64,000 nt of DNA from assembly GCA_964036155.1 (NCBI GenBank), contig OZ038423.1, positions 20,909,249-20,973,248 of the forward strand, written 5' to 3'. Below, piece by piece: positions 46,801-59,048 of the stretch. The stretch is from Diploscapter coronatus (Eukaryota; Nematoda; Chromadorea; Rhabditida; Rhabditidae). The translations under genes and the position numbers were made by a program. The stretch's first letter is position 1. Each line of letters begins with the position of its first letter. The notes under the pieces were generated by a model. The model was not told the DNA's origin and ran no database searches. It worked only from the letters and a program-made list of their open reading frames with translations.

Positions 46801-49800
46801 GCTTGGATGCAAAATTTCCTTCAATACGAAGATAAATAAATATCGGTCATTTGAAGAATCTATTTGGTCAACTTTCCCCTTGATAGGCTTACCGGTCCGA
46901 GAACGACGAGTCTGGCGTACTGTCCATGGATGAGTCCGACGCACTCCACTCCGATGCGCAGCAAGCTGATCGGCTTCTTCCCGTTTTTCTTGAAATAGTC
47001 TCTGAAACACATCATTTCTTTCAAACTCTCATTTCATTCCAGATGAAGTACCTGAGACTATCAGAAACGAAGAGATACTTCTCCTGGTTGGCATTTTCTC
47101 CGATGTCTGCAATCAGAAAACAGCGGGGAGGAATGAAGGCCAGAATACCGCACTAAAAGATTCCGATAATTAGAAGCCACAATCAGAATATTAATCGTTT
47201 CGTCGCTAACAAGAATATTTTCAAAACGAATTGAACGCACTTTTCAAAGACTAGAAAGATAACATATCAGAAGTGATGTTAGATTTCATCTTCCACTCGC
47301 CATCTGATAGGATTCCTGTGTGAGACTGCATCGTGTCTTGATGTCATTCATCCACATGAAGTCGCTCTCGAGCGGCCCGCGCAGATTTCCGCCGGAATTC
47401 TCCAGCTCCTTCGGCAAACTCTCCATCAGACTCACTCGCTCGATGCCTGAAAATAAGAAAATTCATTAACCGAGTAAGCGCTTTGCAAACTAGGGAAGGT
47501 TAAAAATACACGATAACCAAATTTCTTCCTATTTATGATCAGGCTTGCGCAATATTTACCCGTCCCAGTAGAAAAGTTTTCTTTTGAAATGTTTTTTTCA
47601 ATGCAAAACTGAAAATTGTTAATTCATCCCGAAAAAAACCTGTTCCCGTTCCAGAAAAATCAAATCTTGCACAAGCTTGCTTATCATAACTTCTCATTTA
47701 AATGCAAATTGCAAAAGCAACCAACCTGGTGCCTCGCACTCAACCCTGAAGATCTGTGCATTTGTGTCGACCATCTTCCTCTCGTCCTCAGTCAGATCCC
47801 TTCGATTAACGTACTTCCTCGCAGAGAGCAGCTTCACCAGGTCCTCGATCGAAATGGATCGGTTCTGAAGCATGTGCTGATTGGCTGAGTCTCCGATGAG
47901 AAGTGAACTTGAACCTTTTCGAACCGATGCTAAACGTATGAAATGATAGTACGTCAACTCGAGTGAAAACGAGCATGTCTTCTCTTCGTCTCTCGAAAAG
48001 ATACATTATCCCGTTTCATAGGGCTAATCGCGGTTCGAAAACTTGCAAGTACAAAGAGAAATCGGTAGGAACTTTAAAATTGGGAATCAGAATTCCCAAC
48101 TCCAATTTCGATCGAATTTAGCGTATTACCTCAGCTATTGAGTTGTCGATTCGAATTGTCATATTCGAGTTACTGGCTCCTGATCTTCCCAACATCACAT
48201 TCCTGGAAGCGAATTATTTCATTGATTTAAAATCACTTTATGACACAATTAATTAATCGCCAACATTTCTACACTTCGATTTGTATGTAAAAGTTCGGTA
48301 TACTTCATTTTGTTAGATTCCAAGCTAGGAATAGGCAGTGTTGGTCAGTGCAGTTCTTAGTTTTCAACGATAAATGTTCGAACTGTACTGCCAAAATTAT
48401 TCAAAAAGATTGCGTTTTCCTCAAAAATTAACCTGCTGAAGTCCTGCGCTGTATTAACCGACAGGAATACGTTGTCGTCCTCCTCACCGAAATTGTTGTG
48501 TGGGAGAGGGCCCGAGGCGAAGGCGTCTTTGGCGACTGGGGCCACGGGAGTGCCCTTGCTTCTGGGAGAAGCACAGAGCAGGGAGGAGTTGGATGTCTGA
48601 GACGTGTTGGGGGAAACGCGACGAAATGACTGATTGGGTTGGTCGAAGGACAGGGAAGTGTCTGCAGAGGCAGAGGGCTGCTGCTTCTGCTGGACTGAGT
48701 CGGAAGGGGGCTGGGTGAGGGGGTTGGATTTGGGTTTCAGCAGAAATGGCATCGAGCGCTGGAAGAACAGGTTCCTAGTTGCCTGATTGTACTGGCCCAG
48801 AATGCCTTGTGCTCGTAGATGTCCTTCTGCAACTTCTTTTCCACTATCGATTCTTTATAGGAAGCTGGAAACCAATGAAAATTGTCAATTCTTCACTTGT
48901 ACTCAAATTTGCAAAATTAGCTTGCATTTTTGAAACCAAATTCACTCGATTCTCATAAAAATACGAGTGAAAAGCGGATTGAAATCGCCTGACTCCAGGT
49001 TCCTATTCAGCACTTTTTGACCTCACATCGTCATCCCCGTCATTGAAAATCTTGGTTGGTGAGCTTCAGCAAGATCTACGAGTTCCGATCTGTGCATTTT
49101 CCCTGTTAGAAGAATGGAAATGTGAAATAACGAGATGGCGGGGGATAACGAGATCTATCTTCCTGACACTTTTCTACCCTAACTATAAGCCACTTCATCC
49201 CGCCATTTACGAATTGCTAAAACAAAATATCGGTGGTGAAAACAACAAAAACATTTGATGGGTTTTTCTAACTAACCATTTTGCCTCCTATCCGACTGCT
49301 GTTGCCGTAGCTCAGCCTCCTTGTCTTTCTGATTGCGAATCTGCTTGGCTATTCCTTTCATTTCGTTCTGCATCCGAGCCAGATACCTGTAAATAACCTC
49401 ATTATTTCGTGGACAAATCTTGAAAGAATCTATCTAACACTTCCAAATTCCTAATGTTAGATTGAAACAGAATGAGAGTGGATAAATAATCAAATCCGGA
49501 CTCTTGCAGTGCAATTTTCAAGAAAGTTATTAGACATTTTCTAAAAATTCGTGACTGACAATGAAATCAGCGTGTTTCAGAAATTTTATTCCTGAAGCAT
49601 GACATGGCACCTTCATTCGGCCCCTTGCAATTCCCACTCTCCCCTACCCTCTTTCCCCCTGGCATTTTTCAGAAAGAGGATAGAAACTACAGTGAGCTCA
49701 CTGCTTGCAGACTCACACATATCTGTTGTCCTTGTTGATGGTGCGCGCGACCCTATCCCCCATTTCTGCGAGCAGCTGGTCCGTCGTCATGGAGCCGTAC

Positions 49801-50048
49801 TTCCTTGGGTCGATCTGTTTGCCGAATGCATCGCTGCAAATTTACGTCCCTTATTCACTCTCATTCATTTCTGTCTCCCCTTACAAGTACTTGTTGTTGA
49901 TTTCCTGTGCAGTCAGGGGATTCTGCTCTGCAGTGAGCAGACTGTTGATCTCGATCTTGAGACTCCTCAGCTTGTCTTGACTGATCGCTTCTTCACTCAG
50001 GTCAGAGGGTGGTGGATGACCTGGTGTCGAACTGGACGATGAGTTCAT
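43842..50048 (-). CDS. LOTUS domain plus extended Tudor domain protein (TDRD5/7, LOTR-like)
   Basis: Proposed start 50048 (MNSSSSSTPG). The first two coding exons encode a LOTUS (OST-HTH) winged helix: LKIEINSLLT...LTAQEINNKYFDAFGKQIDPRKYGSMTTDQLLAEMGDRV. Then come a Gln/Glu/Arg helix (about 49388-49275), a Ser/Pro-rich disordered exon (about 48830-48433), and segment ISIEDLVKLLSARKYVNRRDL (about 47850). The later exons form an extended Tudor fold: SLLRIGVECVGLIHGQYARLVVLG (about 46990-46895), CSTLDNFTCISMLPSDLFEMPPDFSAFSLPSNAYFVRLRGI (46437-46270) and ICVVDLVMEEEQMYLSDLLV (45865-45790). An acidic tail and a Lys/Trp-rich end finish at TAA 43842. The Tudor core lacks the usual D-Y-G-N aromatic cage, so methyl-arginine binding is doubtful. 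LOTUS-Tudor proteins act in germ granules and small-RNA pathways. The join near 47270 is not resolved. Confidence 0.7.
44041..44127. repeat. Inverted repeat in the last intron of the LOTUS-Tudor gene
   Basis: CATGAAATGAGATAATAT at 44041-44058 and ATATCATCTCTTTTCATG at 44110-44127 are near-perfect reverse complements around a 51-base centre. Confidence 0.65.
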
Positions 50049-53000
50049 CCGGACAACTGCTGAAAGGACTTTCATCGAGAAAAATAAATTGGCCTAAATT
50101 TGTACGCCAACATATGTGCAGCTTCTTTCAGTACAAATGAATTGTCTTGCAAGATGGCTGGAAATAACTGGGAGAAGACGTTCACGCCTCTGGAGTAAGA
50201 AAAATAAAAACAAGAGCTCACGAAAAAATCACACATACAAACGAAGAAACCCCAGAAATAACCGATGGACAGTTGAAGAGGTGAAAGAACATGCAGAATG
50301 AAGAGAGAGAAAAGAGCAAGCGTCGATTCTCTTCATTTTCACTGTTTTCGTTGATTTTTTTTCTTTTCTTAAACTTATTTTTGTTTCATCCACATCCGAC
50401 TTCTCAAGACTCGACCCGCAGAAAAATAGTGCATCTTTTCGAGAAAGATAGAAGATACAACCTTTTTCCCCCTCGATATGGTACGCTATTTTCTATGCGG
50501 GTCGAGTTCTGAGAAGTCTGATCCACATTTTCAATGTCGAATTTGCGAAATCTTGATTAAATCCTCATCTGTCACTAATGAATTTGTAACTTATGTGTAC
50601 GTTTGTGTGAAGTAATGAGTTCTTTATTTCTTTTTTAGGGTTTTCAAATGACTTCTCGAAAGTTCTTATATAATTGTTGCTATCAAAAACGAAGAAATTA
50701 TCATAAATGGTATGACAAATGTAGCAGAAAATAGATTTGATGAGTGATTACAGTAATCCATGTTCGAGCAACAGCAGATCGTTGCACTTCCGTCTTGGTA
50801 GCAACCATCGTGCTGAAATTAGAAATGAAGCGATGAACTTATAATTAGGGACCGCAAACTTCACCCCTTTTCATTTTTCGTTTCTGTTCAAAAAGTGATA
50901 TTTGAAACATCAAAAATGAGAAGCAGGTCCCCTTCAAATGCGGTGTTCACAAAAGATCACTTAGAATCGATGAACCACCCATAAAATGGTTGTCGACTAT
51001 TAAAAAACTCTTCTCAGGAAGTGTGTGTACACCTCAAGACAATTACCGATGGGGAAAGAAATTCTATTCGTTTCACTAATCGATTTTGGCTAATTCTCTC
51101 AGTCAAAATTACTTTAATTTTTCTTCACGAATGTCTTACAATTAGTTGCATCTTATTTTATCATTTAGAGTAGAAAATTAGAGAAATTATGAATTTTGGG
51201 AAACTACTTGCGGTGTCTATTTATAATTTTCGAATTTTTCATATAAATATACTTTTATTTTTGCTTTTAATGATAATTAGGAGAATAATAATAATAATAA
51301 TAACGAAATATATAACCATCTCAAGACTTACACTGCAAGCAATCGAATCACCACATGCATAATGTGCCCAATCTCCCGTTATGTCATTGATTATCGCTCT
51401 AGCAATCCACCTCAAAATTATTCCTGTTAAAGTACGCCGACTTTTTCCTACTTTTTGCAATAGAAAACAATTTCTGTCGTTCCATTACAGGCAATATCTT
51501 GAACATACCCTGTCGTGTCATGCTTGGCATAAAATATCGTTCCTGAATCTCTTTCAAAAAATAACTAGATTTATTTTACATACCGAATCTACAATTGATT
51601 TGACTAGAAAGTTGGGTGAAAGTTAGGAGAATCAGCAGGGAGAAAGGTGGAATATGAATCATAAAATAGTAAAATAGGCAATTATTCCAGCAATTAGACA
51701 ACTTTAGCTTCCAATTCTCGTTTCTTTACTTTCTCGATGCCATCTCGATTCGATTCGAATCAATTGGCTTACTCTTATCAAGCAGAGTTCTGCAGAGGGC
51801 CAGAGTCAGAATGCAGATGTAGGCTGCATGCAGATTTTATGGCAGAAGAAGGATGGAAAAACAAACAACTTGTTGCATCATTTTAGATGGGAACAAGATG
51901 AATTTTATACTCAATCTTCATTTTTACTGCTTGATCAAATGAAGAAGGAATTTTTGTTTCGATTACTAAAATTGGAAAACCTTAACAAAAATGCACTTGA
52001 ACATGCTTTTCAGAAATTTGTGCTGAGATTATATCTCTGTTCTGAACATCTCAAATAGATCTAATAAGTCTAATGGAATTTATTATAGCACTCCGCTGAA
52101 ACACTCATGTCAATAAACCGTTAAACATTGAACATGTTTCATTTTCACAGTCCAAAAACCGCATAATTTTCCATGTGATAAAGATATAAGATCACCTAGT
52201 ACACAAATAGCCCAACCAAATTTATTTCATATCAAATTGATGGTAAAGATTGCAAATGAAGATCAAGGATGGAACATGATCCAACGAATTGGTTGATGTT
52301 CCAAATGAAGATCCAGCTGATATTAAATTGTCATGGTGCAGCTCAAGTTTCCGTGTCTGTTTTATTCTTTTATCTGCCCGTCTGTCTGAAATTGAATATT
52401 TCACCCCTCCCCTTTTCGGCTAATCCTTCTTTGCACCGACTTCTCTTCCGTTTATCTCATCTAATTCTGCTTCTTTGCGTTCGTTAATTCCTCCCTTTGT
52501 GTAAATTACGCAGATACACGATAGGTGAAAAAACATTTGTAGTTTTTCAAGCGGTCGATAATGCATTTTTGGCTTCTTGGAACCCGGCGCATTGACTGCA
52601 AAATGAAGGCGGACGCTGAAGCGCTCGAGTGAGAAAGAAGCGAATGAACGAGATGAAGACAGATGGAGAAAGGGAAAAAGAGTGAGAAATGAGGACTTAT
52701 TAGATGCAGGAGTAACTCAATTTAGATGCCGTTTTGAAATTGCCTGAAAGAGTGATTTCGATCTTTCGATTTTTGCATTTTTGTCCCTTTCCACTTCTGG
52801 TCAACTCTGCTCTAACAATAAGACTCCTTTCTCGGTCAAATTTCCGGTTTGTCCGGAAGCAACTTGGTCTGTCTGGGTTAATGAATCGGCTCGTCTTTTG
52901 CATTTCAGCTTTAGCCTCGTTTTGTATCCTTTCTTCGTCGTCTATTTTCTCCGAATTTCTAGCTGTTTCCCTCACGTGTGACCTCCTGTTTTGTCGCCTC

Positions 53001-53054
53001 CAATTTCATCATTTCATATCGCATCCCAAATTCATTCAGTCAACATTCAACTGC
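50049..53054. other. Intergenic between divergent genes
   Basis: Upstream DNA of the LOTUS-Tudor gene (-) and the globin gene (+). It holds the inverted repeat at 50398-50519 and an ATA trinucleotide run near 51285-51302. A possible 5' exon on the minus strand near 50815-50750 (MVATKTEVQRSAVARTW) follows an acceptor but does not match the phase of the next exon. Confidence 0.45.
50398..50519. repeat. MITE-like inverted repeat, ~34-bp arms
   Basis: GACTTCTCAAGACTCGACCC on the left and GGGTCGAGTTCTGAGAAGTC on the right are reverse complements with few mismatches, extended by AAAATAG/CTATTTT. Confidence 0.75.
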
Positions 53055-53974
53055 ATGGTTTCCTCGGTCAAAATCGAATGGTTTGTGTTTTCCGAAGAGG
53101 AGAAGAACCTGCTGCGAGAGTCGTGGAAGATGATCAACACAGAGAAGAAGGCCATTGGCTGCGGGATCTACGAGATGATCTTTATGCAGGTAGACTGGAA
53201 GTGCGTCACTTCTAGAGATTAGCCAAATATAAATCTAGTGTCCGGAAATTCGTCGACTCTTTCCAAAGTTGATCTTGAAAGGAGGCAAAATCGACAAGAA
53301 GGCGACTGAATTCTCATTTCAGGCGCTTAGATTCGTACAAGTAAAATTTATAGATGTAGCAAATACTCATTTTAAAGAACTTCAGGTGATAGAAACTGCA
53401 ATTTTCTCATTGGATGGTCTTCATTCCGTCGATAATATTCTCGACAATTTAGGTCGACGACATGGAAAGCTCGAGTTGAATAATAAGTTCAGGTTCTATT
53501 TTATTTTAAATTCATGCGTTTTCAATATTTGTGGTTTAGAGCCTATTATTGGTCGACATTTTTGGAATCCTCGATTTGCATAATTCGGAAGGAACTCACA
53601 CAGTTGCGAAATTATAACGATGAGAAGGTGGATCAACTAGTGATGTTGTACAGGGAATTGCTGAGGGGAATTGTATCGAAGATTAAGGCTAGTTTGATGG
53701 AGTATGCTATTCTATGAATCGTATTTAGGCTGGATATAATGCAGATATTACGCATAGATTGAATCAAATGACGATAGAAGATGCATCGAATGGAGACAGC
53801 AATGCAAGGAGATATTCTGTGCAGACATCAGCTACGGCTGTAAGTCACAATACAATTCATGTAACACTCCATCTAAACCTGTTACGAGCTATTTAGAATC
53901 AATATTCATCAATTCTGTCGAAAATGATTGTCTAAATTTATTAAATTTAGGCGACATTGGATGCTACGATATGA
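53055..53974 (+). CDS. glb: Globin with short C-terminal extension
   Basis: Exons 53055-53189, 53239-53340, 53386-53492, 53540-53687, 53729-53839 and 53951-53974 join in phase to about 208 residues. The globin fold is clear: FSEEEKNLLRESW (A helix), CPEIRRLFPKL (C/CD), EFSFQALRFVQVIETAIFSLD (E helix) and LGRRHGKL, whose His is the proximal heme ligand (F8). The residue at the distal E7 position aligns as Gln, as in several nematode globins. After the H helix (YRELLRGIVSKIK) comes a ~45-residue Ser/Asn/Thr tail. The intron 53688-53728 would be a 41-nt GC-AG intron; if it is not spliced the protein ends at 53717 with ASLMEYAIL. There is no signal peptide, so the protein is likely cytoplasmic and may sense or bind oxygen or other gases. 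Confidence 0.85.
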
Positions 53975-54248
53975 ATATGCTATGAAAATTTCGTCCAATT
54001 CACATCTACCACATAAAATTTCTAACCGAATAATACCAATAGAAGCAATTATCGTTGAATCAAATTGCCGATGTAATTGTGCCACGCAATTCAGTTCATT
54101 CAAAATGAGCTCTTTGAAATATTTCGTGCACACAATATTTAGGCTTTTTTGATTAATCGATACCTCAAATCAATTGATATGATTGTTATTCAATTACTTG
54201 TGCATAAATAAATTTTAATCACAGAGAATTTATATCGAGATAAGAGGT

Positions 54249-55191
54249 ATGCGGGACCTTCATTCATGTGAGCTAACAGTTTTCATCATTCCTTCACTTG
54301 TATACAATCTGCAGCTACTGCATTTGTATCTGTCCTACACTCCAGCAGACATTGTCTGTGCTAGAATGTGGTTGTGTTATGGAAATGGAATACTCACATT
54401 TAACGAGATATTGGACAATTCAACTCGTCTCATTGATAAACTATCACTAGATGGACCTGATAGGGCTCAACTTAAGGTATAATAAATAAAGATCAAAACT
54501 TATTGAATTATAGAACAGCGCTAGGCACACTATATCTTTCGTTCTATTTACTAAATTTTGCACCGAATTTCGAGTTTTTCTTGTCAAACACACCCAGAAA
54601 GAGTTAGCTAATCAATTACCTAATTAGTTTGGACATAATTATCAAAACTATTTAACGAAAACAGTAATTAAAACGCGAAAACCGGTTGAAAATTGGGTCA
54701 GCTGTATTGACGAGTCTAGTTTCGATAGGGACGTCGTGATCTAATTTTTCTCACTTACAAAATGTATGCAGAATTGAGTTTTTCACATTGCTCAATACTA
54801 TGGTAGTAGCAATCCCTAAATTTAATCTCATTCTTGATAACCAGATTAACCTGCATCGATTATAGATTCTTGAAGGATAAGATATCGGCAATTGAAGATT
54901 TTTGGATTCTCAATGAACCCACAACAATATCTCCGTTATCTAGCGCTGTTGCCGGGCATCTTTTAGGCTCTTTAACTGGAAATATCCCCAAGAAAGTCCA
55001 AGGTAGTGATCATGTATCATGCACTGAACCCCCTCAAATTATTTGCAGCTCACTTCCCGCTGAAAATGAACCAAATCGCCCTCGAACAGTTGCTTTCACG
55101 CTTCGAAAAAGCAATTAACTCGGAATTAATGCGAAAATCGAACACAACTTTGGATGAGCTTCTGAGAAAGAATAACATGTTGTTCTACTAA
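54249..55191 (+). CDS. Unidentified small helical protein
   Basis: Family not recognised. Two or three supported exons: one covering about 54271-54477 (IIPSLVYNLQLLHLYLSYTP, then CARMWLCYGNGILTFNEILDNSTRLIDKLSLDGPDRAQLK) ending at AAG|GTATAA; one from about 54877 to 54999 (DKISAIEDFWILNEP...SSAVAGHLLGSLTGNIPKKVQ); and a last one, about 55051-55191 (AHFPLKMNQIALEQLLSRFEKAINSEL, DELLRKNNMLFY, stop TAA 55191), joined in phase. The predicted protein is mainly amphipathic helix with no signal peptide, zinc ligands or catalytic motif. The first exon is not found: the only upstream ATG in frame is weak. It follows the globin gene on the same strand, 275 bases after its stop, and could be a downstream gene of the same transcription unit. 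Confidence 0.45.
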
Positions 55192-55397
55192 ATGCACAAG
55201 TGAAGCGTTTATTCAATAAATACTTGAACTAACAATAAGCGTAAATGTTTTCATTCTCTTTAACTCGTAAAGGTTTCTGGCATTATGAAACGTGAAAAAT
55301 AAATATTTAGTCAGAATGTATCCATCCAATAGAATGATACCTTTGTTGCACATTCACTAGAAACTACATGAGAATGTGGGTTGGTGGGTTGAACCGC

Positions 55398-57211
55398 TCA
55401 CAGCTTGAGGAGCATGGGTTCGATAAGGGAGTTGGCCTTCTCAGCCCCATTGAGCAGCTCGACCAGCTTGAGTCCGAATTCGAACGCAGTGCCAGGGCCG
55501 CGGCTCGTCACCACTTTGTCTGACACAACCACACGATTCGTCGAGTATTTGTAGCCTGAAAAAATGATATTCTTCAAGAAACCTCTCAATTTCACAATTC
55601 GTGTCAGATTCTAGCAGATTCAAAGAATTGCACTCATTTGAAAGAAGACAGACCTTTCGTAACTAATTGACTAAAAACTAAGGCTAAAGCTAAATCTAGA
55701 CAAAAGAATGCATGAAACTACAAAAGTTAGAATAGCGCTATTAAATCACAATTATTCTGCCAAAGTTACAATTCGCTTTCAAAGAATAAGTTTAAAAATG
55801 ACCTGCTTCCTCGAGTTGTTTCTGAACAGAGGGATGGCTGGTGACGAGGTCTGCAGGGATTTTGTGGGACTTGAGTGTAATGGGAGCGGCGCAGATCGCT
55901 GCGACCAGCTTGCCCTTCTCGTGCTGTTCGCGCAGCAGGGAACCAACTCCTTCGTGCTAAAATAAATTGTTTGAAAAATCTATTTCTAACGAATTGATCT
56001 TCATCAGATCCAGGAGAGTATTTTCATCAGACGAAAGGAAACTATAGAGGTAAATTGTGCGAGCGAAATCATAGATATGACATCACATTGCACATATGAA
56101 ATTTTTGGCTAATGGCTGTTAGAGATAGACGAAATATTAGAAAACACGGAGAATTAGCTCACAAGGGTTTTTGACAATCGTCCTTCCTATTTCTGATCTC
56201 CATGAATTATTGCTTACAGTCTTGTTTCAAGTATTTCTCTAGAATATAAAATAGTGAAAGACTGTTTTTCGAATTTTGGTGAATGGACATTATATAGGAT
56301 CATTCAGAAAGGGAAACAACCCCCCGCGTAATTTTAAAACTACTCACAGCCGCAAGAGTGTTGCTTCCAGGCTGCCCTCCCGGCAGAATGACCACATCGT
56401 AGCTGCCAGTCTTCGCGTCCTCGAAGGCCACATCCGGGACGATCTTCGTGCCTCTCGCGCATTTGAAGGGCTGAGTGCCGTTCAGACCTGCGATTGTCAC
56501 CTGAATTCGGTAATTTCGAAAATAAAAACCATTTATGATAATTTTCGTGAATAGCAACTTCTATTCCACTTTTTCCAAATCATGAATAGGATATCCCTTA
56601 TCATACTATTCCCCGGCAGTTTAGATAAAGAGATGATCACACTACCATGTTCATTAGCTAAGATAAGCCACGCCTTCTTTACTCCCAAAGTATGTGTATT
56701 GCAAATAAATATTCTAGAAGGCGTAGCATCCCTCTCGCTTGTATTGAAGCATGAGGGCAAAATAGTGTTTTTACCGTATGAAAAACGGGAAGTCAAATAA
56801 TGATAACTAAAAGACGCCTAACATTGAGGTACGGTAACAGGCCCTTAACACTCCCACCGGATTTTGCAAAGTTTCGCATGCGAAAGGTCTTCACTAATGG
56901 GACATGATCCGAATGATGATGAGACATTTTTCCTACACGATTTCGCCTTACTTTCACTTCCTTTCCTATTACTAACTGTAGATCTCGTCACCCCGCTATA
57001 TTGTCATATCACCAGATTAAAAAATACAATAAAAAAGATTGACGCTTCCTACCTTGACACCTCCTCTGACAAGAACATCAGCAGTGATAACGACCTCCAT
57101 CTCCTCGCTTCCATCCGTGGCGATCAGCAGAGCTGTCTTCTCGGCCATTGTTGCTTTGGTAGTAGAGAACAGGCTTAAACAGGCCAAGAATAAGCAGAGC
57201 CGAGACATCAT
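55398..57211 (-). CDS. PARK7: DJ-1/PARK7 family protein
   Basis: Exons: 57211-57053, about 56501-56346, about 55956-55800 and about 55560-55398. The chain [77 protein letters not shown] and [20 protein letters not shown] is a full DJ-1 domain. The reactive Cys (AAICAAP, Cys106 of human DJ-1), its Glu18 partner (SEEME) and the His of SHPSV (His126) are all present, so deglycase/redox-sensor activity is plausible. The first ATG after a TGCAG acceptor (57211/57208) adds [21 protein letters not shown] before the usual start (MAEK, 57148), a signal-like hydrophobic stretch. Starting at 57148 would give the normal cytoplasmic form. It lies 326 bases downstream of mL41 on the same strand. Confidence 0.9.
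55990..56200. repeat. Diverged dispersed repeat, copy 2
   Basis: Counterpart of 5190-5395, located in an intron of the DJ-1 gene in the same orientation. Confidence 0.5.
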
Positions 57212-57536
57212 TCTGCACACCTCCAGCCTTGAGAATGTGCAGTCGAGGTCTCCAATGATCAATTTATCCCTTATCACTCAAATCGATATCTCTGGTCATA
57301 AACCAGGTCAGGTCAATCATAATCAAAAGAGGAATTGCGAACAAATTATTTATATAACGATGATAATAAGGCAATCCTGTCAGAAGAGAATAAGGCGTTC
57401 TTTTAACGTTTCTGAAGTATTTGATAAAGAAAGCCGTATTCCCAATTCCTAAACAGGATAAAATCGTAACAAAACTCTTCAATTCAAATTTCAATCTAGT
57501 CTAGAAATACCTACAAAACAGAACAAATTCGGAGAT

Positions 57537-59048
57537 CTAAGATTCGGACTTTCGTTTGTCGGATTTCTTTCCTCCAACAGTCTTTTCATCAGAATATTCG
57601 TCCTTCTGAAACAAGGAAGAGTGAATTTCAATCATAGAAATTTGCCTGACCTTGTATGCTTTCCTGACTTGTTCGCCATAGCACAGCTCGAACAGAGTTT
57701 CTGGGGTCATTTTAGGAGGAGGCCACCTGAAAGGAGGATTCATTTATTTATACCTTGAATATTCCCTCTTCAAAAATGTAGTTTTCTGCAAAGAGGAAGA
57801 ATAAAGAAAATATAAAAGGAGAATATTCTGCGAAGATTGTACTCATTCATTATCGGAATATATTTGTAGGAAAACATTACATGATTTTATGGGGAAAATT
57901 TCGAAGGGAAAAACTAGATTATTTCATTAAAAGTAAAGATAAAGATGAAGGTAAGTTTATACGAAAAAGATGCCTACCGTTGCTCTTCACTGGTGTGGAG
58001 ATCAGCCATGGCCTCAGAGCCTTTCTCCCTGACCTTGGCCTCGTAGGCAGTTCGTCGAGCCTCGATCGTCACGTCTGTTCGATACGAGACGTATGGCTTC
58101 AGTCTGGAAAACTCCATATTATTTTTCCATGCAGTTTGGATAATTCGTTATTTTGTTGCTTCTTAGTCCATAGTTAAAGGCATAGGGCAAGGTAGGGAGA
58201 GATCTTCTCCCATACTATTTCGTATGAAGTGAAGCAACGAATTATCCAGGTTGCCCTTCTCATTGGAGATAAATTTCTTACTTGAACCCAGTGAGATCGG
58301 GCACGACGAGCTCATTGACCATCTCAGGAACGTGCACATATTTGCCCGTCTTCTCGTCCACAAATCCAGTTTCCTGCACGCCTGTGTAACTGCAAATAGT
58401 AAATGGAAAAGCACAGGATTGTAAAATTGTTTAAAAAAAAAGAATATAAAATCGATGCTGTAAAAATAATTTCCTTCAGAGCTTTAGATTTACAGCTGCA
58501 GAAGCATATTCTTGAGTATCAATAGCGTGAAAAAGTGGAAATAAGAAAGTCACCATCGAAGTCCAAAATTTTAGACGCCCTTTGAGAATTTATGAATTGG
58601 CAAAAGTTTGCAATCATAATATTCCGGACTTCAATTTACAGTTGAAGTGATTTAAAAAAATGCTCCGAAGTTGATTTTTTCACCTTCGCATATCAACGCT
58701 TGTAATTTATTGGAAAAGTAAACCAACCGATGGAGCCTCGGGTCGTTCTCCTTCTTCCACTTGGGAGTCAGCAGCTCGAATTCTCGATTCTGTCCGGGAA
58801 ATTTGTGCGCTTCGATTCTCACTGGACCGATTTTGCGCTGTCCCGTATTACCTGCAAAGTGGGCAAGCTATGAAGTTTCATGTCATCAACTTTTATTTTC
58901 AGTCCTTATGAGTTTGTACGGATAGTTGTCCATTTTTATTCTTTTCCAGAAAAATACCTTTCTTGACGAATGGCCATGGCGGTCGAAAGTAGATATGATG
59001 CATGGAGCGAACTCCTCGCTTTGAAATCGTGTACAGCAGTGCCGCCAT
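57537..59048 (-). CDS. MRPL41: Mitochondrial ribosomal protein mL41
   Basis: Exons: 59048 to about 58957, about 58852-58728, about 58390-58283, about 58105-57978 and about 57727-57537. The N-terminus (MAALLYTISKRGVRSMHHIYFRPPWPFVKKG) is basic and fits a mitochondrial import sequence. The diagnostic stretch is [21 protein letters not shown], which matches mL41 of animals almost exactly; KFPGQNREFELLTPKW and WPPPKMTPETLF are further family segments. The C-terminus is a Lys/Ser/Asp-rich tail. mL41 is part of the large mitoribosomal subunit. A TTTTCAG acceptor lies 10 bases before the ATG. The fourth intron contains the inverted repeat at 58138-58248. Confidence 0.9.
58138..58248. repeat. Inverted repeat in an mL41 intron
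   Basis: GGATAATTCGTTATTTTGTTGC on the left pairs with GCAACGAATTATCC on the right, extended by CTTCTT/GAAGTGAA. The element takes up most of the intron. Confidence 0.7.
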
